A stretch of 64,000 nucleotides of DNA from Flectonema sp. DT1601 (GCA_964019425.1 OZ025834.1:316501-380500); one strand, 5' to 3'. Shown: positions 9,760-20,238, numbered from the stretch's first letter. Numbers and translations are program-made. Notes: generated from the sequence alone by a model not told the origin.

Positions 9760-12486
9760 CTACAAAGAAGCTGCAGCCTCATTATTATTAATAATAGTCA
9801 TTTCTGAGTTTACCAGTCTGCTATCGCTTCGGGATGACTTTAGTCTTTTCAAATACAGGAATACAGCGATTACTACCGCTGCGACAACAAACAAACTACC
9901 CAAAATAATAATAAAGGCAAAAGACCAAAAACTGGATTCCGATGACCGGGATATAATCCCTGGAACTGAACTCTCAATAGGTAAAAGACTATTATTGTTA
10001 TCACCATTATCAGTTGGAATATCAGTCTGGTGGATGTTACTATCAATAAATGACACGTTTGGCATCAATACAGTGAACATAACCTCCCTCTGAATGACTA
10101 GTATAGCGCCACTCACATCATCTATTGTGATGTGTTGTGGATTGTTTAGTGAGTATTTTATTAGGGGATTTGAAAGTAAAGAATCAGTCGTGATATTAAA
10201 AATAAATAACTCATCAATAACTGAAACTGATAAAAGGGATTTCTTCCTCCCTAAAAATGAAATTTTATCAGAAAATGATTTGCTAATTGAAGTGACCGTG
10301 TTGTTAACGTCCAAAACTGAAACCATCTTTATGGTGTTTCCATGTCGGAGGTACAGTTTTGGTATAGCAGTTGCATCACTGACTATTCCAGATGAAGCTG
10401 TGTCATCATTCCACAAAACTTTTTTCGACGGAATATTTCCCATAAAAACCTCATAAAAGACTGTACCGCCGGGACTCCCCACCAGTACATTAAAAGTCTG
10501 TAATTTAGAATTATGTTTCACCACATCGAACCAATTATTTTCAAGTATTCCTCCATATGGAATTGAAGTTTGAAAAACTGTGTTGATTCCAATAATTTGT
10601 AAATTCGCCCAAGCATCAAAAAAGAATAAAAAATCACCACATAAAATTAAATCAGGAATTACTGGATATGGATACCTCGTAAGACCTTTATAAATAACTC
10701 CAAGGTATCTCGGTAGGGTACTAGTAACATCGAATGATCTGATAGATGACTCAAACATAACATAAAGAAGACTATTTTCAGAGTCAGTAGTATGAGCGCG
10801 AAATGGACCAAAATCAAATCCAATAATAGCATACTCCGTTATCGATCCTGGAACACCCTTATAAATTAATAGACCGAATGATAAATCATTTACATACGCG
10901 GTAACAACACCACTGTCAGAACCATGATTATTAAGTATTGATATCTGGGCACACCTGCTACCATTAGTAGCAGGAAGAACGTCATACAATGGATCATATA
11001 AATCAGAAAGTTGGTTAATGCAAAGACAGTTACCAAATGAAATATGACATCCTAACGCACAACCATTCCCAGTTATAAAATTATTCAAATGAGTTTTTTC
11101 TATTGTGCAATTAGATAACGGAATGGCATCACACGGTGTGTTAGCTATTGTATCCTTGCATTGACAAGCTTCATTTTCAACTGTACATCCAAGACGACAA
11201 TTAGTGATCACAGTTCCTACACAATCAGATGTCGGTACATCAGAACAAGACTCGTATTGTTTACAATCACATTCACCATTTTTTAAGAAACACGATTCAG
11301 AACATGTTAGAGAAACCGGTATTGTTTGAGCAGCTAATAAGCACATTTGTGGATTTGATACATCACTGCAAGTCTGTGGCATACATCGACACTGTCCGTT
11401 TCGCATGGCACAGCCTTGTGAACATTGTGATAAATACAATGGTGTTTGAGTATTATTAAACGAACACATCTCAATCGGAAGTTCTCTACAATGCGTGTGT
11501 GGTTCATCAACACATCGACATCCCACATTGACATCATAACGACACCCTGAAGAGCACCATTTAGATATTGATTTTAGATTCTTCGTTTTGTCAGGTATAC
11601 ATTGGTCCCTTTGAATCTGATCACACGATGTTGGTATTTCTACTGAAGGTATACAACTACACTGTCCTGTTAATTGCGATACTTCACATCCTTCCCCACA
11701 ATTGTCTCGTAAACCAGGAAGTTGTTTTGTATATTCTAAATTACAGAGTTCCTTAGGGACTCCATGACAAGTTGTTGGAGTGTAGTGAACTGGTCGACAA
11801 CTGCAGGTGTTGAGGTGGTTATCCCAAGAGCATTTCGATCGAAATTTATTGTATTGAAAACCCACAAAGGGACAGTAGGCAGAGTTGCAATATTTTTCTT
11901 GTTTATGATCTGAACAACTTTCGTTACCAGTTGCGCACTGACAAATATTTGATGCTCCCGCCGTCTTCCAAATGCACCTCCTGGAAGGGTCATCTGGACA
12001 AGAAGATTCCAAACATTGTCGTGCATGCTGAAGCTGGCCGCATGAAATTTTACATTTTCCTTCCTTAAAATTGTCGTCCCAAACACAAGACCGTGATGGC
12101 TGTTCCGGACAAGCAACCGCTGATTCAATAGTTGATTGTGAAAACATTGAACAGGTCTTTCCGTTATTACTGCATTCACATCTTTTACCTTCAGGGTTCC
12201 AGTAGCATTGGTTTTGGGGACTATTTGGACAATAGGTTGCTAAGCCACATGATGCTTCAGTGTAAAGCCCTTCACATACGAAGGCTGTTTTGCATCTGCA
12301 TGATCCTCCGATGGAATCCCACCTGCAATGCGACACCGAATTCCAACCTGGTTCTGTGCTATTGCAACGGGTCCAATCATTGCAATCTACCTCAAGCAAT
12401 TCCTCGCAAACAGAAGGCGGTCCTCCAGCTACATTCCCAACTAGAATTAGCAATGACAATACAACGAAGGTGATTGTATTGTACAT
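9760..12486 (-). CDS. Cys-rich type I transmembrane protein with receptor-like ectodomain
   Basis: From ATG 12486 the protein is about 908 residues and begins with a signal peptide (MYNTITFVVLSLLILVG). About eleven Cys modules follow (to ~residue 520), each with roughly six cysteines and often an aromatic after the fourth, for example SHCRWDSIGGSCRC. They loosely recall PSI or plexin-type knots. A Cys-poor region (~530-850) with repeated hydrophobic strands may be a beta-propeller. One membrane helix follows (FAFIIILGSLFVVAAVVIAV), then a short cytoplasmic tail of ~30 residues. A pyrimidine-rich CTCCAG sits just before the ATG, so the 5' UTR probably ends at a splice acceptor and the frame upstream of this ATG is intronic. 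A cell-surface receptor or adhesion role is inferred from layout only. Confidence 0.7.
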   Translation of the reverse strand: MYNTITFVVLSLLILVGNVAGGPPSVCEELLEVDCNDWTRCNSTEPGWNSVSHCRWDSIGGSCRCKTAFVCEGLYTEASCGLATYCPNSPQNQCYWNPEGKRCECSNNGKTCSMFSQSTIESAVACPEQPSRSCVWDDNFKEGKCKISCGQLQHARQCLESSCPDDPSRRCIWKTAGASNICQCATGNESCSDHKQEKYCNSAYCPFVGFQYNKFRSKCSWDNHLNTCSCRPVHYTPTTCHGVPKELCNLEYTKQLPGLRDNCGEGCEVSQLTGQCSCIPSVEIPTSCDQIQRDQCIPDKTKNLKSISKWCSSGCRYDVNVGCRCVDEPHTHCRELPIEMCSFNNTQTPLYLSQCSQGCAMRNGQCRCMPQTCSDVSNPQMCLLAAQTIPVSLTCSESCFLKNGECDCKQYESCSDVPTSDCVGTVITNCRLGCTVENEACQCKDTIANTPCDAIPLSNCTIEKTHLNNFITGNGCALGCHISFGNCLCINQLSDLYDPLYDVLPATNGSRCAQISILNNHGSDSGVVTAYVNDLSFGLLIYKGVPGSITEYAIIGFDFGPFRAHTTDSENSLLYVMFESSIRSFDVTSTLPRYLGVIYKGLTRYPYPVIPDLILCGDFLFFFDAWANLQIIGINTVFQTSIPYGGILENNWFDVVKHNSKLQTFNVLVGSPGGTVFYEVFMGNIPSKKVLWNDDTASSGIVSDATAIPKLYLRHGNTIKMVSVLDVNNTVTSISKSFSDKISFLGRKKSLLSVSVIDELFIFNITTDSLLSNPLIKYSLNNPQHITIDDVSGAILVIQREVMFTVLMPNVSFIDSNIHQTDIPTDNGDNNNSLLPIESSVPGIISRSSESSFWSFAFIIILGSLFVVAAVVIAVFLYLKRLKSSRSDSRLVNSEMTIINNNEAAASL

Positions 12487-12835
12487 CTGGAGAAAGCAAC
12501 AAAATAATTTTTTTTTTTTGTAAAAAGACAATGGTCAAAAATGTCTTAAAACAGCGTCCCATACTTTGTGTATTATAACAAAAACGAAATGTAATATTCC
12601 TGTGTGTGTGGCAAACAAATTTTATAACCAATCCAGACGTTTTCCAGAAGTCGTGTAAACAATATGCAGAAGCACAATTAAATAGCCACCAGACACATCA
12701 ATAACAGTACAGATTTATCTGAACGCGTAGTTGAATTCGTGCATAAGAATTCGTGTTAATCAAACAACGAGAATAACAATCAGCTGTCCAATATAAAAAG
12801 TTCCTTTAAACCCAGAAGCTCTAGTCTGTATATAC

Positions 12836-13024
12836 CTCGCCTGCTAGTGTTTTTATTTCCTTTTTTGTCGGAGACTTTAAAGATATTTCTGTGTGACAAA
12901 ATCCCTGATGTGGAGAAGCTAAATATGGACTCCATGTACACCCATGAGCCTGACACGATGGGTCGCTCAACAGCTTCTTGCATGGTACTCCCTGGCGATG
13001 TTGTGTTGGATAGCTAGATACCAT
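12836..13024 (-). CDS. Small Cys-rich exon
   Basis: The open frame starts at ATG 13024 and encodes about 63 codons up to a good donor (GAG then GTATAT). Its motif CKKLLSDPSCQAHGCTW resembles the Cys modules of the neighbouring membrane protein. An acceptor-like TTATTATCAG lies just upstream, suggesting an exon boundary. It could be the first coding exon of a small related gene. Splicing in phase 0 to the acceptor before ATG 12486 is also possible, but would place the signal peptide internally, so I favour a separate gene. No downstream partner exon was found. Confidence 0.4.
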
Positions 13025-13204
13025 TTTGTATTATCCTTAGACCTGATAATAAAACAGTAATACACGTCTTAGTATTAACTATTAGGATACAACAGGTAAC
13101 TGAAGAAACATATCTTCACACAAAATGGTACTCTGCCTAAAATAGGTTCTCGTCGATTTTGGTCTCAGATTTTGGGTTTCACCCTTTTGTAAAAGTTTAA
13201 TTAA

Positions 13205-14128
13205 TCACGGTTGAAATATCATAGCAGTAGTACCCGGCAACAATCCTCTATTAGCAGAAGTGCTTTGAATATATAACGACCAGCCATCTGGGAGCTCTGC
13301 TGGCTTTACAGATATCGTTCCACTCCCAAGATCCAACTCATCTCTGACATTGTCAGTCCCATGAATGACAGTACCCTCTTCTTCTTGACAAGCAACAAGT
13401 GTCTTGTTGGAACTGATATTCTCCTTTCTGGTTAACTCGTAATAACCACAGGCAGGGGTGAAAGGTAAACCCTTTTCATCGCATAATTCAGCGACTGTCA
13501 GCTTTTTCTTCCCAACGCTGACAAGTTTCCAGCTGTCCATAGGATCTGCTTTCTGCTTTTTGACAGCTTTTTTTGACGCCGCTTTTTTGCTCTTCTGCTT
13601 GACAGGGGTTGCCTCTTCAGACTCACTGCTGCTGCTGCTGCTGCTACTTTTCCTCCTACCCTGCTTTCCACGCTTGGCCTTGGTTGGTTCTTCCCTTGAA
13701 ATAGTATTTGTACCAACATATATCATAGCAGTAGTACCCGGCAACAATCCTCTATTAGCAGAAGTGCTTTGAATATATAACGACCAGCCATCTGGGAGCT
13801 CTGCTGGCTTTACAGATATCGTTCCACTCCCAAGATCCAACTCATCTCTGACATTGTCAGTCCCATGAATGACAGTACCCTCTTCTTCTTGACAAGCAAC
13901 AAGTGTCTTGTTGGAACTGATATTCTCCTTTCTGGTTAACTCGTAATAGCCACATCCAGGAGAAAACTGCAACCCCTTCTCGTCACACAATTCCGCAACT
14001 GTCAGCTTTTTCTTCCCAACGCTGACAAGTTTCCAGCTGTCCATAGGATCTGCTTTCTGCTTTTTCTCAGCTTTTTTTGGAGCCGCTTTCTTGCTCTTCT
14101 GCTTGACAGGGGTTGCCTCTTCAGACTC

Positions 14129-14200
<72 letters not shown>

Positions 14201-15052
14201 ACTTTTCCTCCTACCCTGCTTTCCACGCTTGGCCTTGGTTGGTTCTTCCCTTGAAATAGTATTTGTACCAACATATATCATAGCAGTAGTACCCGGCAAC
14301 AATCCTCTATTAGCAGAAGTGCTTTGAATATATAACGACCAGCCATCTGGGAGCTCTGCTGGCTTTACAGATATCGTTCCACTCCCAAGATCCAACTCAT
14401 CTCTGACATTGTCAGTCCCATGAATGACAGTACCCTCTTCTTCTTGACAAGCAACAAGTGTCTTGTTGGAACTGATATTCTCCTTTCGAGTTAACTCGTA
14501 ATAACCACAGGCAGGGGTGAAAGGTAAACCCTTTTCATCGCATAATTCAGCGACTGTCAGCTTTGTTTTTCCAACACTTACAATCTTCCAGCTGTCCATA
14601 GGATCTGAGAGTTTGTTTCGGTTCGATGTTGAGGATTTTGTTTTAGAGTTTTCTTTCTCAGATTCTTCGTCCTCATCATCTCCTGCCACCGTGACAGTTG
14701 ATCTGCTAGCTGACCCCAAGAATATCATTGCAGTTGTTCCTGGAACCAGACGTCTGTTATTGGAAGTGCTTTGAATGTATAATGACCATCCTTCAGGTAA
14801 GTCACTTGGACTAACTCGTATAGCACCCTCACCTAATTTCAGCTTCTTCCTCACATTCGTAGAACCTTGAATAACTACATCTTCCTCCTCCTCAACTGCC
14901 ACTAGAAGTTTCCCTGCACTAATATTTTCCTTTCTAGACAGCTCGTAATATCCGCATGTCGGCGTGAACACAATGTCCTTCTCTTGACAAAGTTCCTTTA
15001 TGGTGCGAGCTACTTTCCCGACAGATACAAGTTTCCAATCATCCATCGACAT
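13205..15052 (-). CDS. Protein with four copies of an unrecognised ~110-residue domain
   Basis: The 615-residue frame from ATG 15052 consists of four repeats. Each runs from (M)D-W-K-[LI]-V-S-V-G-K, through CGYYELxRKENIS, to GWSLYIQSTS and PGTTAMI. Repeat 1 (N-terminal) is diverged; repeats 2-4 are almost identical even in DNA, so they amplified recently. Linkers are acidic/Ser-rich or basic (KQKSKKAA). Linker 2-3 has a long poly-Ser run from a pure AGC tract, and linker 3-4 has a short version of it. No signal peptide or membrane segment is present. I do not recognise the domain. Two cysteines and GYYEL are conserved in each unit except that repeat spacing differs slightly. A scaffold or binding role is possible but unproven. 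Confidence 0.7.
14131..14200. repeat. CTG/CAG trinucleotide tract (~23 units) inside a gene
   Basis: The plus strand reads (GCT)n without interruption; the coding minus strand reads AGC, giving poly-Ser. The equivalent linker at about 13,628-13,646 has only about six units. The difference between otherwise near-identical linkers shows recent expansion or contraction. Length is likely to vary between individuals. Confidence 0.9.
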
Positions 15053-15211
15053 TGTTTACTTTGGTAGTGCCTGAGGGTACAAAAGATAATTTTATGTTGC
15101 GTTTTCTCTCACTCTTTGCCCTTCTACTTGATGACGCATCATTTTTTCCGAATAGAGTTTCCGACTCGGCCGTCATCCCTGAAGTCACGAAACCTTCCCA
15201 TAACATCTGCC

Positions 15212-15330
15212 CACCTTACTGGCCTCCTCATCCTCTATGAGTGGTGAGGGGGCCAGCAATGGTTTTTTTTTTTCTTTTACTCTAGTATATCTTTTTTGAA
15301 CAAAATGTGATTATTAATTTAATGCCATAA
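15212..15330 (+). mobile_element. Fragment of LINE-2 3' UTR
   Basis: This ~120 bp closely matches 31,380-31,520 and 55,870-56,020, inside the LINE-2 3' UTRs. It includes a GC-rich inverted repeat (GGCCTCCTCATCC and GGTGAGGGGGCC) and the following T-rich stretch. Both ends are cut relative to those copies, so it is an internal remnant close to the promoter side of the four-repeat gene. It could instead be a separate short repeat that LINE-2 also carries. Confidence 0.6.
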
Positions 15331-15766
15331 ACGAATTATTTCTGTGCACATTTCATCACTCGCGGAGTAGAAATAACCCGATAATTACATTCCGTACACA
15401 AGGCCGATGGCTGGCAAATCGAAATTATCACAAAAGTGTGAAGTTAAGGCCAAATCTAATACAGCAGTAAAATTATGATTTTCTGTTTTTGGTTTAAAAT
15501 GGCTGTGGCGATGTAGTTATTGACCTGTAATAATCCGGGTGATTTTGACATAATGGCAATTATGTTGGGGGTGATTTTAAGTTTTCCGGGGGATAATTTA
15601 ATGGATGTGGATAATGGGCATCAGTAAGAGTGTGATTATGACCTCAGTGGTAGATGGGGGACCGCAAAACAGTTTTACCTGCTCTTGGGATTTTTTCCGG
15701 AAAAAATAATATCGGTCCTCTTAGCCAGCCAACCAAGGCCAGCTGACTAACAGAATTCGACTTTGG
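15331..15766. other. Unassigned spacer
   Basis: No gene, RNA or known repeat could be recognised. The composition is AT-rich with G-rich patches near 15,565-15,595. Confidence 0.4.
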
Positions 15767-15824
15767 TAATGATCCTGCTGCAGGTTCACCTACAGCAACC
15801 TTGTTACGACTTTTGCTTCCTCTA
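15767..15824 (-). pseudogene. 18S rRNA 3'-end-like fragment
   Basis: Read on the minus strand, these 58 nt match the extreme 3' end of eukaryotic 18S rRNA (TAGAGGAAGNAAAAGTCGTAACAAGG through to GGATCATTA) with about five differences from the common metazoan sequence. Similarity stops abruptly upstream in rRNA terms (plus-strand 15,825). It is not an rRNA gene. It may be a captured rRNA scrap, a SINE part or a relic of an rDNA-targeting element. Confidence 0.75.
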
Positions 15825-15966
15825 GCTGAGAAATATTGCTGGGATTCGAAACGCATTATGAGCCCTAATTTCACGCTTCTTCGAAAAGTAAAATTATTGA
15901 ACCCATGAGTGTAATTATGTACAGGGCAATGGAAGAATACATTTCCACCCGTCAGTTTACACGGAC

Positions 15967-16530
15967 ATGCGCAAGCCAACCATCCAAAACCCCAACACGC
16001 GGGAAAAAGAAGAAGAAAGGCAAAGGGTACTCACGCAAATGAGTAATAAAGACCTCTGCAAGCAGGTCAGAGACCAGCTCACAGCTTCCCGACAGTATGA
16101 GAGAGACTGGGAATGCTTCTTGAAATTTACTAGACTGCCAGAAGATGTTAAACCATCGGAAGCCAATCTCTTATCGTTCTTTAACCATCGCCGTAGAGAA
16201 GGGTTGAGAAGTTCATCTTTGTGGGTAATTTACTCACACCTAAACAAGGTGCACCGCCTTCTTTATGGGAGACTCTCAAAGACCACACGAGGCTGAACCG
16301 GTTGCTGAAGAGCTATGAACGAGGTGAAGACATTAAACAAGCTCGCGAACTGTCACACTCTGATATCATCACGTTTCTCAACATGGATGATGATTACGAA
16401 CTTCTCTCCCTAGAATCTATGATGATGCGGGCTATCGTATCGGTTTGGTTCTGTGGTGGGCTGAGGGCTACCGATACCACACAATTGTGCCTGTCTAATG
16501 TCCAAGAAGCAGCTGAGGGACTAATTGAGG
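15967..16530 (+). pseudogene. Broken tyrosine recombinase (Crypton-like) N-terminal part
   Basis: The reading begins at ATG 15,967. The first ~110 residues look like the core-binding SAM-like domain of tyrosine recombinases (QYERDWECFLKF, SSSLWVIYSHLNKVHR). The following part has LKSYERG and the catalytic-domain opening FCGGLRATDTTQLCL, whose Arg fits the first catalytic arginine. The coding frame is broken at least once, and the gene is cut by the TIR element at 16,537. The catalytic His/Arg/Tyr region is not seen. No reverse transcriptase is linked to it, so a Crypton-type DNA element is favoured, but a DIRS-type origin cannot be excluded. It looks old and inactive. Confidence 0.65.
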
Positions 16531-16536
16531 CGATCG

Positions 16537-18629
16537 GCAGGGGTGGAGGTTTCACGAATTTTCACGATCCTTCACGGTTTGTCACGAGTTGTCACTACCT
16601 ATCACGAAAATTCACGAAAATTCACTGCCAAAAAGCATGGTGAAAAATCGTGAATTTTCGTGAATAATCGTGAATTTTCGTGAATTTTGATATTGAGATT
16701 TGTGGTTTGGTAAAAAAAACTACTCAGGGGGGGCCTGAACTGCACTGCTTCGTAGTTGTCATCGGTGCTTGTTAATCCTATCGTTCTCTACAGTTTATTG
16801 TTAATACTACTTCTCTTTAATCCAGCTCTTGTTACAGTTTCATGTGGTTGCTGAACTATTCTAGCACAGGTGGGTTGATAGGCATGTGTGGTGATCGTTG
16901 AAGTGGTGGTGCTTGTTAATCCTATCGTTCTCTAAAGTTTATTGTGGTAATGCATTCACATGGCTCTCGTAAGAGTAACAGTGCAACTTCGCGATTCCTT
17001 GCCAGCAGAGATCTTGCTGTATGTGACTAGCAGATCAAAGCTGTTAGATGTATTGGGTGGTATGGGACTAGAAGTTGAAGATGACTTGGAGGTTAGGGCT
17101 CGTGTTGCTGGCACGGATGGCATGCTGATCTGGTGCGATGAGAAGATTGGTGAGGTTGACGGTGTATCGCAATACACTGTTGCTGGGACCCTGCATCTCC
17201 GCCCACAGCCACCAAGTACAGTTGTCCCGATCCTCTTGCAGCACATCGCCATGCGCCGCATTCCGCAGTTTACCCGCCAGCTTCATGGTCTTGACTCTGT
17301 CAGTTATTGGGCTGCACGAAGAGAGATGATGAACGGTGGTTGTATGTGCAGGATTGTGTGTTTCTCATTCGCAACCGAGAAAGTACCTTCTGCCTGGTAA
17401 GTGACGCAACATCTGTGACAGAAAATTCTTCAGCGCTGCACATCACTGCTGCTACAGCTACGACTGCATGCTATAGTCTTGCATGCAGACTGACACAGAG
17501 CCACCAAGCTCAAAGTAAATCATTCTGTGACACACTACGACGTGCGCTGCACCACTTCCAGCAGCTCGGAATCTTAATCACTGATCTGGCACCACCACCT
17601 CTGTCAACTTGCACGATTACCTCTGCGCTCAGTGATCGGGGTGGATCAGAATACAGGGGGTTTAAATTATTTGACCAAGATGGCAATATCTGCCTCATCC
17701 CGGAGCCTACACACCGAGTTCATTGCATTGCCTCCTGGATTGCGAAGTACTTTGGCCTCAGTGACTTCCTCCGTTCAATAGTAACGCTGTGCTTCTTCAT
17801 ACGTGGGAATCGGTCGTTTGCTTACTGGCTTCGCAAGAAGCACCGCATCTCTTTTAGGGCGTGCCCATTTAAAGAGAAGGTTACGAATGGGCGCTTCGGA
17901 ACCTTAGCATTTACATGCTATGTGTTATCATGCCCGCTTCGAGGTATTCCATTCCTCAGATGGGTTCTCACATTCTCACATTCTTGCAGCGCAACAAGCG
18001 CCTCATCAAGTACTCTCATCGTCGCAGGCGGGCATACGCTTACCTGATGTCTCTCAGTAACGAGGAAATGGGCAACATCATGGAGTTCATGTGTGCACAA
18101 TATAGTATTGTGAATGGTGTGCTCAGACGTCTCATCTCATTCTCCCGGAGCATCGCACTCCGCGACAACTTCTCCAGTTTTGGGCAGAGGTTGCACGTGA
18201 CATGTCAGAGGCAGCCACAATTGACATCTCATATTTGCTGAATGATCATGGTCGGGTTGTTACAGAACAGAACAGTCTGAACGAGAATGAGCCCCCTCAG
18301 TGATTAAACCCACCGCACACGCGATGCGCCGGTCCAAAGTCCGGAACCTCACCACAAGCGATGGTCAGGAAGGGTGATGGGTCACTGGGCACAAGCGATG
18401 CCCATTTAGTTGTCAAAGTGACATGTATGGCAAACTGAACAGGTTTGACATCGCACAGCACACCAGCACCAATGGTACCATCTGGATATCACTCACTTTT
18501 TTCACTAGAATTCACACATTTTCACACATTTTCACGGGATTTCACTACCAGAAAACAGCAAAAAATTAAGTGAAAAATCGTGAATTTTCGTGTAGCAAAG
18601 TGAAAAATCGTGAACACCTCCACCCTGCC
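16537..18629 (+). mobile_element. 2.1-kb TIR DNA transposon inserted in the recombinase gene
   Basis: The ends are inverted (GCAGGGGTGGAGGT... and ...ACCTCCACCCTGC) and flanked by CGATCG on both sides (16,531-16,536 and 18,630-18,635). Because the flanks also form the palindrome TGAGGCGA/TCGCCTCA, the exact duplication length is ambiguous. About 150 bp inside each end is packed with short TTCACGA/TCGTGAA elements in both orientations, typical of transposase-binding arrays. The interior holds overlapping plus-strand frames but no transposase I recognise. The superfamily is unassigned. Confidence 0.75.
16960..18241 (+). pseudogene. Unrecognised coding remnant in the TIR element
   Basis: Three plus-strand frames overlap in series: 16,960-17,400, 17,307-18,047 and 17,915-18,241. 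Together they look like one gene with two frame changes or unseen introns. The first part starts MALVRVTVQL and has a regular beta-like pattern; the second contains Cys/His-rich stretches; the third is helical and basic (NKRLIKYSHRRRRAYAYL). No DDE or other nuclease motif could be read. It could be the element's own transposase or an accessory protein. Confidence 0.4.
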
Positions 18630-18635
18630 GATCGC

Positions 18636-18725
18636 CTCAGGTAGTTGCACACATTCATACAGCGCCGAAACTGCTGAAACTCAACTCCAGGTAGAGAACA
18701 GTACTGTGTGTATGAGATAGTGTCT
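18636..18725 (+). other. Flank of the recombinase gene, 3' side
   Basis: This short segment follows the TIR element. If the element is removed, the frame leaving 16,530 continues through this stretch to a stop near 18,720. No recombinase motif is visible in it. Confidence 0.35.
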
Positions 18726-19281
18726 TTTAGAATTTTATTGTTATGTTCGTTTTCTATCCCCTCTTCTATCCCTTTTGTTCAAAAAAAGCGATGAGAAATT
18801 TCTCTCATTCATGCTAAGATGCACTCTGAACTTTGATTTTTTGATCTGAGTGTGAGGGAATGACCTGTTAGTGCATTGGGCATAAGCTGGGCTGCAGTTT
18901 AGATGTCTTAGGTGTTAATAAGGGGTTCCTCTTAGCATTTTTCTTTGTTCCCACCTTATGATTTTCTTGAAGAAAAAAAATAGAAGTCATAATGGTGCTT
19001 CCCTCTGGAAGGGTTGTAAGCCATGGTGTCCAACTAAATTAAAGGACAAGTCTGGGATAATCCCTGCCAGAGGGGCGAGTATTCTACCATGGTTGAAATA
19101 CTCTGGCAACTGATCTTCAATTTTATGTTGTTTGTTAGCTGCCGGTGTAATTTAATCATGTGTTGATACTTGCATTTTTTTTATTTGTAATCTTCTATTA
19201 CAATCACTCTTGCCTATATCTTTTCTTTTTATTCTCTATCTGTTCTGGTCTGTTACTTCATTTGTCTTGTTTAACTTCAGT
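18726..19281 (+). mobile_element. LINE-X 3' UTR fragment
   Basis: The block is nearly identical to 26,560-27,100 inside the hAT gene. Shared landmarks include a T-rich start, AGATGCACTCTGAACTTTG and a CCCTCTGGAAGGG element. Its right side is cut by a LINE-2 3' end at 19,282. The final ~100 bp also resemble part of the LINE-2 3' UTR (near 32,180-32,290), so LINE-X and LINE-2 are related families. It has no coding content. Confidence 0.7.
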
Positions 19282-19560
19282 GAATTTCGATAAAGTGGGA
19301 AGTAACGGACTGGGAGCTTTTGGCTCCTGCCCTATTCCCGATGTAAACTTTCTTTTTATTTTTATTTTTTTTTAACAGGCCCAAAGGGCGACAATGATGG
19401 TTGCTGACCAAGGAATAATATTCAAATGAATTTTCGTTTCAAAGAAACGAACAGAATTAAGAGAGAGGCAGAGAAAAAAAAAAAAAGAAAGAAAGAAAAG
19501 AAAAGAAAAAAAAAAATGAAGAGGAAATAATCAAACATGAAAAAAAAAAAAAAATATATA
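19282..19560 (-). mobile_element. LINE-2 3'-end copy A, 5'-truncated
   Basis: Read on the minus strand, this copy ends with the family 3' terminus: a hairpin GGAGCCAAAAGCTCC, then ATCGAAATTC. About 280 bp is present, stopping in an A/T run. The same terminus occurs at 28,602, 29,701 and 30,387 (minus) and at 45,510 and 51,746 (plus). Confidence 0.8.
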
Positions 19561-20163
19561 TTAGTCATTCCAAAAATAACCGTCCATTTTAGGGTTCCAG
19601 TATTTCATGGGTGAAAATAGGGAGTAAAACTTAAAACCGAATACCTATTTTAATCGCTTTTGCACCGCTGATTTCATTCCCGCTGCGATTCAAAAAAATA
19701 CAGCTAAAATTCAAAAAAATTGTGACATTTTTGTGTGGTGAAAATTTTGAATAATGGAACTGTTAATGTCTAATCGGCTGCCCCGGGTGCTAAAATGAAA
19801 GATCGGTATATGGTTCTATATCCGGCCGTACCTGGTCGGATGTTTTACTCCGAAACAGTTACAAAGGCTGCTCGAAGCAAAACAGTACCTTGTACATCTT
19901 ACACTACACTTAGCCTATTTTTATTTTTGATTAGATTATATATATCATAGATGGAAGTGCCCTACAATTTGGAGGGCGTGTAGGGCGCTCGTAGGGCGCT
20001 TTTAATATAAATATTATTTTGGAGGGCGCTTTTTTTTACCTTTTTTATTACTATAAGAAAGCTGAAATTGACGGGGACTTACAACGACGCACACGTATTT
20101 TGACGCAGAAGCCAAAAAAAAAATTTTTGACATGCTTGGCAGTCTTACGAAAAAGAGAAAAAA
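19561..20163. other. Unassigned repeat-like DNA with a GCGCCCT-type element
   Basis: At about 19,938-20,035 there is a run built on GGAGGGCG and GTAGGGCGC. It starts with the same ATCATAGATGGAAGTGCCCT that bounds the small element near 30,545-30,700, so it is a second member of that family. Nothing else was recognised in 19,561-19,937. Confidence 0.5.
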
Positions 20164-20238
20164 GGGTGTCACGGGGTTCGAACCCGAGACCTCTGGGTCA
20201 TGATTCGACGGTCATAACCAGTAAACCACTGGAGCTCC
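20164..20238 (-). mobile_element. tRNA-like SINE head
   Basis: The minus strand shows a box A-like AGTGGTTTACTGG and a clear box B, GGTTCGAACCC, with tRNA-like spacing. The 5' GGAGCTC does not pair with the 3' GTGACACC, and the anticodon arm is irregular. It is therefore a tRNA-derived SINE or tRNA pseudogene rather than a working tRNA. A similar GAGCTCCGGTGG start occurs near 30,972. Confidence 0.6.

Noticed and set aside
15767-15824. An rRNA gene
   Set aside because: Only 58 nt match and similarity ends abruptly.
16960-18241. A host gene between 16,960 and 18,241
   Set aside because: It lies wholly inside a TIR-bounded insertion that splits another gene, so it belongs to the element.
20164-20238. 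A functional tRNA gene
   Set aside because: Box A and B are present, but the acceptor arms do not pair and the anticodon arm is irregular; a SINE head or pseudogene fits better.
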